Part shown: positions 26,164 through 34,777 of the stretch, one piece after another | How positions within the stretch are numbered: the first letter of the stretch is position 1 | Layout of the letters: every line of letters starts with the position of its first letter | Origin: Nocardia speluncae NBRC 108251 | Lineage (GTDB): Bacteria; Actinomycetota; Actinomycetes; Mycobacteriales; Mycobacteriaceae | Reading direction: 5' to 3' | DNA length: 64,000 nucleotides | Assembly (NCBI RefSeq): GCF_001613245.1 | Contig: NZ_BDBZ01000007.1 | Span: 248,001-312,000 of the forward strand | Translations under genes and position numbers: made by a program | The notes under the pieces: model-generated | The model's input: only the letters and a program-made list of their open reading frames with translations | Database searches by the model: none | Told to the model about the DNA's origin: nothing

Positions 26164-27765
26164 TCAATTCCGGATGAACGCGTCGTCGAAAAGCATGATC
26201 TGGTCGATCGACGGGTCGGCTCCGAAGACGTTGTCCGACCACGCCACGTAGGTCCGACCGGCGCCCCAGGTGAGGAACGACTGCTCTTCGTTGATGAACC
26301 GCTGGATCGCATCGAGTGCGCGTTGTCCGGTCTCGGTGTCGGGCGCCGACAGCACGTCGTCGAGCAGGCCGTCCATCACGGGGTTCTTCAGGCCGATGAG
26401 GTTGTTCGATGTGCTGTGCAGTGCGTTGAAAAGGCCGATCGCCGGTTCGATATCGGAAACGTTGTAGCCACCGAGCGCGATATCGAAATTACGATCGGCA
26501 TAGAGGCGCCGGACCATATCGGGGACGCTGCTGGTGTACTCGATCGTGGCATCGAAGCCGACGGCGTTGAGCTGCGCCTGCACCGCCAGCGCGACCTCCT
26601 GTGCATCGGGATCGTTGATACCGACGTAGGTCACCTTGCCGTCGAAGCCGTCTGCCATGGCTTCGTCGAGCAGTTGCTTCGCCTTCGCGGGATCGGGGGT
26701 GATTCCGGTGGTGCTGCCGGACCATTGCGACCACGGCTGGAACAGGTCGGTGCCCATGATCTCCTGCCCGCCGCGGGCGCGCTGGTTGACGATATCGGTA
26801 TCGATGGCATAGGCCATGGCCTGCCGCACGCGCCGATCGGCCCCCGGGCGACCCGGTGCGCTGTTGATCTGCCCGATGGTCGTCCCACTGAAGGTGGAGA
26901 TGAATCCCGGGAACTCCGCGGTGGCCGCGTTGACCGTTTCGGCGTTGCGCAGATAGATCATGTGCACACCTCCGGTTCTGAGTGCCTCGATTTTCGGTTG
27001 TTCGCCGGCGATGGCGACGAACTTCAGGCCGTCGAGATGCGGTCTGCCACCCCAGTAGTCGGGACGGGCTGCCAGTTCGAGTTCCTGCTGCGGCCGTAGG
27101 TTCACCAGGCTGAACGGTCCGGCGCCGATGGGGGTGAACGTATCGCCTTGCTGCGCCGACGGGGCCACGATCATGCCGTGCCCGTAGGCGAGGATGCCCG
27201 GGAAGTTACTCCACGGCTGCTCGAGCCGGAACTCGACGGTGGACGCGTCCTTCGCGGTGGTGCTGCGCACCATCTTGGTGTAGAGCGAGGCGTACAGGCC
27301 GCGCCGGGTGTTGTAGCGGTCGATACTGGCCACCACGGCGTGTGCGTCGAAAGGTGTTCCGTCGCTGAACCGGACGCCCTCCCGCAGCCGCATGGTCCAG
27401 GTCAGCCGGTCCGGGCTTTCTTCCAATGATTGCGCCAGCTGCGGTTCGAATGTCTGCGACCCGTAGTCGTAGCGCATCAGCACGTCGTAGACGGCTGCCA
27501 TTTCGGTCCCACCGGTGGGAGCGGTCGCCGCGATCACCGTCGGGTCGAGGCTGGAGACGGGGGAGTACGACGCGAAGCTGAGCGTTCCGCCTTGGGTCGG
27601 TGTGCCGGGGTCGCCCTGGTCGCCTATCGGGCCATGGGCTGCCGACGAGGCCGATGAGCCGTTGTCGTTGCCCGATGTCGCGGGATTCGCGCAGCCGGCC
27701 AGCGCCATTGTGCCGACTGCCGCGGTAGCCACGATCCGGGCGAGCCAGGATTTCTGGAGTTTCAT
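26164..27765 (-). CDS. Solute-binding lipoprotein of a peptide/nickel-type (Opp/Dpp) ABC importer
   Basis: 533 residues, SBP_bac_5 family. A lipoprotein signal is evident: charged [10 protein letters not shown], hydrophobic core, lipobox ALAG-C with Cys25. Typical family segments include [20 protein letters not shown] near the start, [19 protein letters not shown] and [12 protein letters not shown]. No permease follows; the OppB, C, D and F genes that it should serve lie at the far end of the divergent operon (35628-39711). GGAGG is 8 bases before the ATG. Family members also bind non-peptide ligands such as sugars, opines, bile-salt-like or conjugated compounds; the catabolic context suggests a conjugate or amphipathic acid (inference). 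Confidence 0.88.
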   Translation of the reverse strand: MKLQKSWLARIVATAAVGTMALAGCANPATSGNDNGSSASSAAHGPIGDQGDPGTPTQGGTLSFASYSPVSSLDPTVIAATAPTGGTEMAAVYDVLMRYDYGSQTFEPQLAQSLEESPDRLTWTMRLREGVRFSDGTPFDAHAVVASIDRYNTRRGLYASLYTKMVRSTTAKDASTVEFRLEQPWSNFPGILAYGHGMIVAPSAQQGDTFTPIGAGPFSLVNLRPQQELELAARPDYWGGRPHLDGLKFVAIAGEQPKIEALRTGGVHMIYLRNAETVNAATAEFPGFISTFSGTTIGQINSAPGRPGADRRVRQAMAYAIDTDIVNQRARGGQEIMGTDLFQPWSQWSGSTTGITPDPAKAKQLLDEAMADGFDGKVTYVGINDPDAQEVALAVQAQLNAVGFDATIEYTSSVPDMVRRLYADRNFDIALGGYNVSDIEPAIGLFNALHSTSNNLIGLKNPVMDGLLDDVLSAPDTETGQRALDAIQRFINEEQSFLTWGAGRTYVAWSDNVFGADPSIDQIMLFDDAFIRN

Positions 27766-28131
27766 CGACCAACCTCCATACGGTGGGATCGGCGTCCGCG
27801 TGCCGGGTGTAGGAGCCAGGGTGGTTCGCCTGCGTGATCGCCCCTCCGGAGGGGGAGTGCCGGCACGTGGGCCTCGGTCCCGAGCGCTGTTCGGCTACGG
27901 ACGCTTGTTTTTCGGTCCGCTGTGAACCGGGAGGGCTCTGGGGTGTGAACTGCTCTGTCCCGAACAGCACTTGCGAATGCGGCGGATGCGAGCCCACATG
28001 CAGCATAAGTCAATAGTTGTTTAATGCAAGTCTTGTGTGAAGCAACTATTGGTTGTTAGCCTCCTCACAACCGCGTGCGACCGGATTGTGGTTGCGCGGC
28101 ACCGCGTGTCGACACGGAAAAGAGGCGCCGG
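27766..28131. other. 366-bp divergent promoter region (SBP / aldolase operon)
   Basis: No gene is supported. It separates the leftward binding protein-ligase genes from the rightward 12-gene operon. The right third holds the CAANNNTTG array at 28011-28051 and a promoter-like pair just after it. The left two-thirds (27766-28000) forms the leader of the binding-protein transcript; I recognised no riboswitch or other element in it. Confidence 0.6.
28011..28051. promoter_or_regulatory. operator array: three CAANNNTTG repeats at 16-bp spacing, overlapping a promoter
   Basis: CAATAGTTG (28011-28019), CAAGTCTTG (28027-28035) and CAACTATTG (28043-28051) are 16 bp apart and concentric: the outer two are exact inverted repeats around the middle one. 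TTGTGT (28033-28038) and TAGCCT (28057-28062), 18 bases apart, look like the -35 and -10 of the rightward promoter. The array and the following roughly 25 bp closely match 6526-6590 before the MHS gene. Confidence 0.75.
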
Positions 28132-29313
28132 GTGTATCTCCGTCCTTCGGAACACATCGAACGGTTACGTGCAGAACTTCGTCATTACTTCGGTGCACTG
28201 CTCACCGACGAGATCCGCCGAGAGCTACGGGCGGAGGGCACCGCGGGCGGGCCGGTCCGCTCTCGCGTGCTCCGGCAGATCGGCAGCGACGGGTGGCTGG
28301 GAATCGGCTGGCCGGCCGAGTACGGCGGGCAGGAACAGGGGCCGGACGCGCAGTATGTGCTCTTCGACGAGGCATATCGTGCGGGTGCGCCGCTGTCGAT
28401 GGTGACACTGACGACTGTGGCCCCGACCTTGATGGCGAAGGGCTCGCAGGCGCAGAAGGACCACTTCCTGCCCCGGATCCTCCGCGGCGAACTGGTTTTC
28501 GCGATCGGGTACACCGAACCGGGCGCCGGCACAGACCTCGCCTCGTTGCGCACCAGGGCCGTACGAGACGGTGACGAGTACGTCGTCAACGGGAACAAGG
28601 TGTTCACCTCGGGCGCCGACGGTGCGGACTGGATCTGGCTCGCGGCCCGCACGAATACGGAAGTGCCCAAGCACAAAGGCATCTCGCTGATACTCGTACC
28701 GACCTCCGCGGACGGGTTCTCCGTAACCCCGATCCGCACGGTCGGCGGCGGCGCCACCACGGCGACCTACTACGACAATGTCCGGGTTCCGGTGACCAAT
28801 GTCGTGGGGGAGCAGGACCGTGGCTGGGACCTGATCACCACACAGCTGAACCATGAACGGGTCGGCCTGGCCGCATTCAGCGGCATCTGCGCGGGGATGC
28901 TGGACGACACGCTCGAATGGGCGCGGGACCACAAGACCTCCGACGGGCGCACCATGATCGAAGTGCCCTGGATCCGGACGGCTCTCGCACAGGCGCAGGC
29001 ACGAGTCCGGGCCATGGAACTGACGAACTGGCAGCTCGTCGATTCGACGAACGGAGCATCCGCCACCCCCGGAGATGCGTCCGCGGCGAAAGTCTTCGCC
29101 ACCGAAACCGCCGTCGACGTCTATCGAGCGCTACTCGAAGTCCGCGGTGCCACTGCCATGCGCGTCACGGAGCAACCGTGGCGGATCGAATCGGGCCGCC
29201 TGGCGCAGATGAACCTTTCCGCGCAGATCAACACATTCGGCGGCGGGGTCGCCGAGATCCAGCGCGAGATCGTGGCGTGGACGCGGCTGGATATGGCAAG
29301 GAGGCCACGGTGA
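28132..29313 (+). CDS. Acyl-CoA dehydrogenase (FadE26-like position, pair member 1)
   Basis: 393 residues, with all expected signatures: WPAEYGGQ, AIGYTEPGAGTDLASLRTRA (flavin/substrate loop), VPKHKGISLILVP and INTFGGGVAEIQRE near the C-terminus. The start is GTG 28132 with GAGG six bases upstream; the protein then begins VYLRPSEHIERLRAELRHYF, as family members do, and the longer frame from 28075 would run into the promoter. First gene of the aldolase operon; overlaps the second dehydrogenase by 4 bp. The order dehydrogenase-dehydrogenase-FadD17-like ligase is the same as Rv3504-Rv3505-Rv3506 (fadE26-fadE27-fadD17) of M. tuberculosis, whose pair oxidises a steroid side-chain CoA ester. Confidence 0.9.
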   Translation: MYLRPSEHIERLRAELRHYFGALLTDEIRRELRAEGTAGGPVRSRVLRQIGSDGWLGIGWPAEYGGQEQGPDAQYVLFDEAYRAGAPLSMVTLTTVAPTLMAKGSQAQKDHFLPRILRGELVFAIGYTEPGAGTDLASLRTRAVRDGDEYVVNGNKVFTSGADGADWIWLAARTNTEVPKHKGISLILVPTSADGFSVTPIRTVGGGATTATYYDNVRVPVTNVVGEQDRGWDLITTQLNHERVGLAAFSGICAGMLDDTLEWARDHKTSDGRTMIEVPWIRTALAQAQARVRAMELTNWQLVDSTNGASATPGDASAAKVFATETAVDVYRALLEVRGATAMRVTEQPWRIESGRLAQMNLSAQINTFGGGVAEIQREIVAWTRLDMARRPR

Positions 29314-30455
29314 ACGAACCCAGCATGGATTTCGCGTTCGACGAGCAACAGCAGATCCTGCGTGACCTTGCGTCCGCGGTATTCGCTGAACACGGTGCCG
29401 ACGAGCGGATCGCGCAGACCGAACGCGACGGCACGGCCTACGACCACGAACTGTGGGCGCAGCTGATCGACACCGGGCTGCTCGACGCGATACTGCCCGT
29501 GACCGCCGACGGTGGCGGTCTCGGAATGGTCGGACTGGCCATCATCCTGGAGCAGCAGGGACGGTACCTGTGCCGGGTTCCGCTGGCGCCGACGGCAGTG
29601 GCGGCGATGGCCTTGGCGCATTTCGGTGACGAGGGCACCGAAATCCTGCCGTCGATACGGGACGGCAGGGCCCGCGTCGCGGTCGCGGGAGTCGATCCCT
29701 TGACGAGAGTGACCGTCGGGCAACGCGGTGACCAGTGGGTTCTCAACGGGGCCCTGCCGCAGGTGTACCTGGCGGGATCGTGCACACACCTGCTCGTGAT
29801 CGCCGATGATTCCGGGCGCGACCGGGCGCTGCTGCTGCCCGTCGAACGCTGCGGTATCGATATCGATCCGTTCGAAGGAATCAGCCGCAATATCCAGGCC
29901 GCGATCACTTTCACCGACTGCGTCGCCGAGGCATCCGAATGTCTCGGCGGTCCCGCGAACGCCGGCGAACCCGCGCGGTGGGTCCGGGACCGGCTGCTGA
30001 CGGGGCTGGCCGCGATCGAGTCGGGTCTGTGCCGGGAAGCTGTACGGCGCACCGCGCGGTACAGCTCCGAACGGCAACAGTTCGGCCGCCCGCTGTCGAC
30101 CAACCAGGGGGTCGCGATGCGGGCCGCCGATGCGCATATCGACACCGAAGCCATCCGCCTGACGATGCTGGATGCGGCCTGGCAGCTCGACCAGGGCGAA
30201 AACGCGACGGAGGCGGTGCTGATCGCCGCCTGGTGGGCACGTGAGGGCGGCGTCCGCGTGGTGCACGCGACGCAGCACCTGCACGGCGGGATGGGCGCCG
30301 ATACCGACAGCCACATCCACCGGTTCTTCCTCTGGGCCCGGGAACTGGATATCGTGGCAGGCCCCGCACCGGCGCTACTGCACGAGCTCGGCGACATATT
30401 GAGCGTGGCAGGGACACCGCGGGGCCGCCACTCGGCAGTGGAGGCCCACCGTTGA
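29310..30455 (+). CDS. Acyl-CoA dehydrogenase (FadE27-like position, pair member 2)
   Basis: 381 residues. The N-terminal half is poorly conserved and has no TEPxxGSD loop, while the C-terminal half carries RYSSERQQFGRPLSTNQGVA and HATQHLHGGMGADTDSHIHR, the FAD/CoA-binding helices. This matches the accessory member of a heterotetrameric dehydrogenase. It starts at GTG 29310, overlapping the previous stop, with AGGAGG 5 bases before. The next gene overlaps by 4 bp. Expected to assemble with the product of the preceding gene. Confidence 0.88.
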   Translation: MNEPSMDFAFDEQQQILRDLASAVFAEHGADERIAQTERDGTAYDHELWAQLIDTGLLDAILPVTADGGGLGMVGLAIILEQQGRYLCRVPLAPTAVAAMALAHFGDEGTEILPSIRDGRARVAVAGVDPLTRVTVGQRGDQWVLNGALPQVYLAGSCTHLLVIADDSGRDRALLLPVERCGIDIDPFEGISRNIQAAITFTDCVAEASECLGGPANAGEPARWVRDRLLTGLAAIESGLCREAVRRTARYSSERQQFGRPLSTNQGVAMRAADAHIDTEAIRLTMLDAAWQLDQGENATEAVLIAAWWAREGGVRVVHATQHLHGGMGADTDSHIHRFFLWARELDIVAGPAPALLHELGDILSVAGTPRGRHSAVEAHR

Positions 30456-32170
30456 CCGGCCGGACGACACTGCCGGACGAGGCAGCGCTGACGACAGCCG
30501 CCCTGTTGCGCAGGCGCGCAGCCGACGATCACGACGCCCTGTTGTTCGAGGATTCACGATGGTCGTGGCGCGAGTTCGTCGCCGAATCGGCCCGGCGTGC
30601 GCATCTGCTGCAGGATCTGCGAGAGCCGGAACGACCCTTTCATATCGGTGTGATGCTGGAAAACGTCCCCGAATACCTGTTCCTCATTTCCGGGGCGGCT
30701 CTTGCCGGTGCGACTGTGGTCGGCATAAATCTGACGCGCAGGGGCGAAGAGCTGGCCGACGATATCCGCTTCACCGATTGCCAGGTGATAATCACCGACA
30801 GCGCTCTCGCCGGACAACTCGACGGGCTCGACCTCGATACGGCCCGGATTCTCGTCGTCGATTCACCCGGATACAGAAGTCTGCTCGACGCTCACCGAGA
30901 GGTGGATATTCCGGACTGTCCGGCGGCGCGTGATCCACGGACGCGATTGTTACTGCTGTTCACATCCGGCTCGACCGGCAGGCCGAAGGCGGTCATCTGC
31001 TCGACCGGGCGGCTCGCCCGTATCGCATCGCGGAAACATATGAATCTCGGGCGCGATGACGTCTCGTACAACGCCATGCCGATCTTCCATGGAAACGCGC
31101 TGATGGCGTGCTGGGCGAATCCGCTGTACACGGGCGGGACGTTCGCTATGGCCCGGAAATTCTCGGCGTCCCGGTTCGTCGACGATCTGCTGAAGTTCGA
31201 GGCGACGTACTTCAATTACGTCGGGCGTGCACTGTCCTATCTCCTGGCCCGGCCGCCGCGTCCGGAAGAGAAGCGCACCCGGCTGCGTCACGCCTTCGGC
31301 ACCGAGGCATCGAAAGCCGACCGGGCGGAGTTCGAACGCCGGTTCGGCATTGTGCCGACGGAGAGCTACGGAGCCAGCGAAGGCGGTCTCGGCATCGTGC
31401 GGACGGCCGATACACCCGAGGACGCGCTCGGGCGCCCGCAGGACGGTATGGCCGCGGCGATACTGAACACCGACAGTCTGCAGGAATGTCCGCACGCCCG
31501 GTTCGACGAGTTCGGTCGTCTGCTCAATGCGGACGAAGCCATCGGCGAAATGGTTAATCTGAACGGCGCCGGCGCATTCGAGGGCTACTACAAGAACCCG
31601 GCCGCCGAAGCGGAGCGGGTGCGGGACGATATCTTTCTGTCGGGCGACCTCGGTTACCGGGACGAGAACGGTTACTTCTATTTCGCGGGCCGGACCGGCG
31701 ACAAGATCCGGGTGGACAGCGAGAATTTCTCCGCGGCTCCGGTGGAGCGCCTGCTGTCCCGCTACTCCCGTATCGCGCTCGCGGCCGTGTATCCGATACC
31801 GGACGAGCGGACGGGCGATCAGGTGATGGCCACATTTCAGATGGCGGATCCGCACCTGTTCGATCCCGGCGATTTCGCGGAATTCCTGCGGAACCAGCCC
31901 GATCTGGGCACGAAATGGGCGCCGAAGTACATCCGTATCGTCTCCGATGTACCCATCACGGCCACCCGCAAGATCAACAAAGTCACCTTGCGGAACGAGC
32001 TGTGGTACGTCGGCGATCCGGTCTTCTACCGGCCCTCCGCCGAACTGCGGTACCGGCCCTTGACTGCGGCGGACCGGGCCCGGATCGCGCGCGAATTCGA
32101 GGCGAACGGACGAACCAATCTGCTGTCGATGGTACAGAAATCCGGCGATCTGAAAGCGAGGAACTCCTGA
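30452..32170 (+). CDS. FadD17/FATP-type acyl-CoA ligase
   Basis: 572-residue ANL enzyme of the FATP-like branch that includes FadD17. P-loop LFTSGSTGRPKAV, ESYGASEGG (in place of Y-G-x-TE), LSGDLGYRDENGYFYFAGR, DKIRVDSENFSAAPVE and the C-terminal TRKINKVTLRNELW with the catalytic lysine. The start codon is TTG 30452 overlapping the preceding stop, with GGAGG 7 bases before it. It loads CoA on an acid that the dehydrogenase pair then oxidises. FadD17 activates steroid side-chain acids in mycobacteria; here the substrate is unproven. The next gene's ATG shares one base with this stop. Confidence 0.88.
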   Translation: MTGRTTLPDEAALTTAALLRRRAADDHDALLFEDSRWSWREFVAESARRAHLLQDLREPERPFHIGVMLENVPEYLFLISGAALAGATVVGINLTRRGEELADDIRFTDCQVIITDSALAGQLDGLDLDTARILVVDSPGYRSLLDAHREVDIPDCPAARDPRTRLLLLFTSGSTGRPKAVICSTGRLARIASRKHMNLGRDDVSYNAMPIFHGNALMACWANPLYTGGTFAMARKFSASRFVDDLLKFEATYFNYVGRALSYLLARPPRPEEKRTRLRHAFGTEASKADRAEFERRFGIVPTESYGASEGGLGIVRTADTPEDALGRPQDGMAAAILNTDSLQECPHARFDEFGRLLNADEAIGEMVNLNGAGAFEGYYKNPAAEAERVRDDIFLSGDLGYRDENGYFYFAGRTGDKIRVDSENFSAAPVERLLSRYSRIALAAVYPIPDERTGDQVMATFQMADPHLFDPGDFAEFLRNQPDLGTKWAPKYIRIVSDVPITATRKINKVTLRNELWYVGDPVFYRPSAELRYRPLTAADRARIAREFEANGRTNLLSMVQKSGDLKARNS

Positions 32171-32709
32171 TGGGTAAGGATGAAATAGGCCGGGAAATTC
32201 AGCGGATGATCGACTCGGGCGGCAGCCGGATCTCCGTGGCGCGAGACCCGGTGAACCGGCCGATGATTCATCATTTATGTGATGCGCTGGGCGACCGGAA
32301 CCCGGTCTATCTGGACCCGGATTTCGCCGCGGCGGCCGGGTACACCGATGTGGTCGCGCCGCCGGGTGCCCTGCAAGTGTGGAATATGCTCCCGCCCGGC
32401 GAGAACGACGAGACGCCCACCGCCAGTCCCGTGGAACGGGCCTACGACCTCCTGCGCCACGGTGGCTACCCGAACGTTGTCGCAGTCAACTGCGAACAGG
32501 ACTACACCCGCTACCTGGTTCCGGGCGATGTGCTGACCTGCGAGGAAAGAGTCGAGCATATTTCGGAGCCGAAGAATACGAAACTGGGCCGGGGTTACTT
32601 CATCACCACCTCGACCACCTACACCGATCAGGAATCACGGCCCATCGGTTCGATGCGATTCCGAACACTGTGGTACGCGAACGTATCCGAAGGGGTCGGC
32701 GATGAGTGA
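32170..32709 (+). CDS. MaoC/hot-dog protein, like the N-terminal half of ChsH2
   Basis: 179 residues of FAS1-type hot-dog fold. The hydratase position reads GDRNPVYLDPDFA: the Asp is present but the His of D-x4-H is replaced by Tyr, as in the non-catalytic half of ChsH1-ChsH2. In M. tuberculosis ChsH2 is one protein with a hot-dog N-half and a DUF35 C-half; here those halves are separate genes overlapping by 8 bp. The catalytic partner is the MaoC gene at 33141. Together they should hydrate a sterically hindered enoyl-CoA. TGATG junction with the ligase gene implies tight translational coupling. Confidence 0.85.
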   Translation: MGKDEIGREIQRMIDSGGSRISVARDPVNRPMIHHLCDALGDRNPVYLDPDFAAAAGYTDVVAPPGALQVWNMLPPGENDETPTASPVERAYDLLRHGGYPNVVAVNCEQDYTRYLVPGDVLTCEERVEHISEPKNTKLGRGYFITTSTTYTDQESRPIGSMRFRTLWYANVSEGVGDE

Positions 32710-33106
32710 GGCATTGCGCCCGCGGCCACCCGTCAACCGCGACAACGCTTTTTTCTTCGACGAGCTGAATGCGGGCCGGATTTCGGTGCAGTGCTGCGAT
32801 TCGTGCGCAGAATTGCGCCATCCGCCGGTGCCGATGTGCCCAGCGTGCCACTCGCTGGCCTGGTCGGCCCGCACGATGTCCGGCGCGGGCGAACTGATCA
32901 GTTTCGTCGTGATGCACCACCCTGTCCGGCCCCCTTTCCAAGACGGATACATCGTCGCATTGGTCGAACTCGCGGAGGGCCCGCGGCTGGTGATGAACCT
33001 CGAGGAGATCGAGGAAGACCATATCGAGATCGGAATGAAGATCCACGTGGCCGTCCGGGCTGTCGACGCCGAATTGGTGCTCCCGGTCGCCGTACCCGCG
33101 CAGTGA
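32702..33106 (+). CDS. DUF35 OB-fold/zinc-ribbon protein, like the C-terminal half of ChsH2
   Basis: 134 residues. A rubredoxin-like zinc ribbon is formed by Cys32, Cys35, Cys46 and Cys49 (CCDSC and CPACH), followed by an OB-fold (GELISFVVMHHPVRPPFQDG, then VALVELAEGPRLVMNL). DUF35 domains are obligate partners of thiolase-like proteins; in steroid degraders the ChsH2 DUF35 domain binds and completes the Ltp2 aldolase. The Ltp2-like gene is two genes downstream, so an aldolase complex is predicted. It overlaps the preceding hot-dog gene by 8 bp. Confidence 0.87.
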   Translation: MSEALRPRPPVNRDNAFFFDELNAGRISVQCCDSCAELRHPPVPMCPACHSLAWSARTMSGAGELISFVVMHHPVRPPFQDGYIVALVELAEGPRLVMNLEEIEEDHIEIGMKIHVAVRAVDAELVLPVAVPAQ

Positions 33107-33140
33107 CCACCGATCACCAGTCTCGACGAGGAGTAATGCC

Positions 33141-33557
33141 ATGAAGAAGTGCCAGGTGGGCGACCGGCTGCCCGAGTTGAAAATAGCCGTGACCACCATG
33201 CTGGTGGTTTCCGGTGCCCTCGCGACCCGGGATTTCCAGCCCGTGCACCACGACCGGGACGCCGCCCGCGCCGCGGGTACCAAGGATATTTTCATGAATA
33301 TTCTGACCACCAACGGCCTGGTCAGCCGATATATCACCGAATGGGCGGGCCCCTACGCCCAATTGTCGAAAATGAAGATCGGACTCGGAGCTCCGAATTT
33401 TCCGGGCGATTGCCTGATCTTCACGGGATCGGTGGCCGATATCGCCGAAGACGGAACAGTTCGCGCCGAGGTGGAAGGCCGGAATTCGCTCGGGGTGCAT
33501 GTATCGGCGACCGTGCATCTCACCTGGGTGACCGAGGGGGTGCCGGCGAATGCGTGA
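33141..33557 (+). CDS. MaoC-type enoyl-CoA hydratase, ChsH1-like
   Basis: 138 residues, single hot-dog domain. The catalytic motif is complete: ATRDFQPVHHD with Asp31 and His36 in D-x4-H spacing, matching the residues that carry out water addition in ChsH1. The partner lacking the His is encoded at 32170. CGAGGAGTAATGCC precedes the ATG. It overlaps the aldolase gene by 8 bp, so hydration and retro-aldol cleavage are cotranslated. The product would be a tertiary beta-hydroxyacyl-CoA. Confidence 0.9.
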   Translation: MKKCQVGDRLPELKIAVTTMLVVSGALATRDFQPVHHDRDAARAAGTKDIFMNILTTNGLVSRYITEWAGPYAQLSKMKIGLGAPNFPGDCLIFTGSVADIAEDGTVRAEVEGRNSLGVHVSATVHLTWVTEGVPANA

Positions 33558-34728
33558 AATCGTCGACAAGACCGCCATCGCCGGTATCGGTGCCACCGAA
33601 TTCTCGAAGGCCTCCGGACGCTCGGAGTTGCAGCTCGCACTCGAGGCCTGTAAGGCAGCGCTCGACGATGCCGGTATCGCACCTTCCGAGGTCGACGGCA
33701 TGGTGACCTATTCGATGGAAACCAATCCCGCGATCGAGGTGGCCAGGGGACTGGGGTGTAAGGAACTGTCCTATTTCGGCCTCGTCGATTACGGCGGCGG
33801 GGCCGCGGCGGCCACGGTTCTGCATGCCGCGATGGCGGTCGCGAGCGGAGCCGCCGATACGGTGGTGTGCTATCGCGCCTTCAACGAACGGTCGGGCAAC
33901 CGCTTCGGCAAGGGGATGAGCGTCGCGGGAATGGCGCCCGACGCACGCGCGGTGAACTACGGGTGGTATCTGCCCTACGGGCTGCTGACCCCGGCGTCGT
34001 GGGTAGCGATGCTCGCGCGCCGATACATGCATGTATCGGGCGCCACGAGTGCGGATTTCGGCCGTATCGCGGTCGCTGCGCGCCGCCACGCGGCGACCAA
34101 TCCCAAGGCATGGTTCCACGGAGCGCCCATCACGCTCGCCGATCATCAGTCTTCCCGGTGGATCGCCAAACCTTTGCATCTGCTGGACTGCTGCCAGGAA
34201 TCGGACGGCGGGCAAGCCCTCGTCGTCACGAGTCTGGAGCGGGCACGCGACCTGCGGTCGACACCGGCGGTGATCCGGTCGGCCGCGCAGGGCTCCGCCT
34301 ACGACCAGCACTCGATGACGAGTTTCTATCGAGAAGACAAGGATCGGGCGCTGCCCGAGATGGGGGTTGTCAGCCGGCAACTCTGGTCCGATACGGGCCT
34401 GCGCCCATCGGACATCCAGACGGCGGTGTTCTACGACCATTTCACTCCGTTCGTGCTGTGCCAGCTCGAAGAGTTCGGTTTCTGTGACCGCGGTGACGCC
34501 AAGGACTTCATTCGCGACGGTGCCGTCGAACTCGGCGGCCGCCTGCCGATCAATACGCACGGCGGGCAGTTGGGCGAGGCGTATATCCACGGGATGAACG
34601 GCATCGCCGAAGGGGTACGCCAGATCCGCGGGGACTCGGTGAACCAGGTCGACAATGTCGCAAATGTGCTGGTGACCGCCGGTACCGGCGTCCCGACCAG
34701 CGCTCTGATCCTGGGCGCCGACGGCTGA
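33550..34728 (+). CDS. Thiolase-like aldolase, Ltp2-like
   Basis: 392 residues, thiolase fold of the SCP-x/Ltp2 type. The thiolase nucleophile Cys is absent: that region reads VDYGGGAAAATVLHAAMA. Retained are His337 (NTHGGQ) and two tyrosines, Tyr295 in FYDHFTPF and Tyr345 in EAYIHG; the latter occupies the position of a tyrosine known to be essential in steroid aldolase Ltp2. The enzyme should split a tertiary beta-hydroxyacyl-CoA by retro-aldol reaction into a ketone and propionyl- or acetyl-CoA, needing the DUF35 partner at 32702. Its position right after the hydratase genes supports this. Which substrate is cut is not known. Confidence 0.88.
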   Translation: MREIVDKTAIAGIGATEFSKASGRSELQLALEACKAALDDAGIAPSEVDGMVTYSMETNPAIEVARGLGCKELSYFGLVDYGGGAAAATVLHAAMAVASGAADTVVCYRAFNERSGNRFGKGMSVAGMAPDARAVNYGWYLPYGLLTPASWVAMLARRYMHVSGATSADFGRIAVAARRHAATNPKAWFHGAPITLADHQSSRWIAKPLHLLDCCQESDGGQALVVTSLERARDLRSTPAVIRSAAQGSAYDQHSMTSFYREDKDRALPEMGVVSRQLWSDTGLRPSDIQTAVFYDHFTPFVLCQLEEFGFCDRGDAKDFIRDGAVELGGRLPINTHGGQLGEAYIHGMNGIAEGVRQIRGDSVNQVDNVANVLVTAGTGVPTSALILGADG

Positions 34729-34777
34729 CCGCACGGGCGCCGGTCACAGGTATACCGAGCAAAGAACAGGATCGCTG

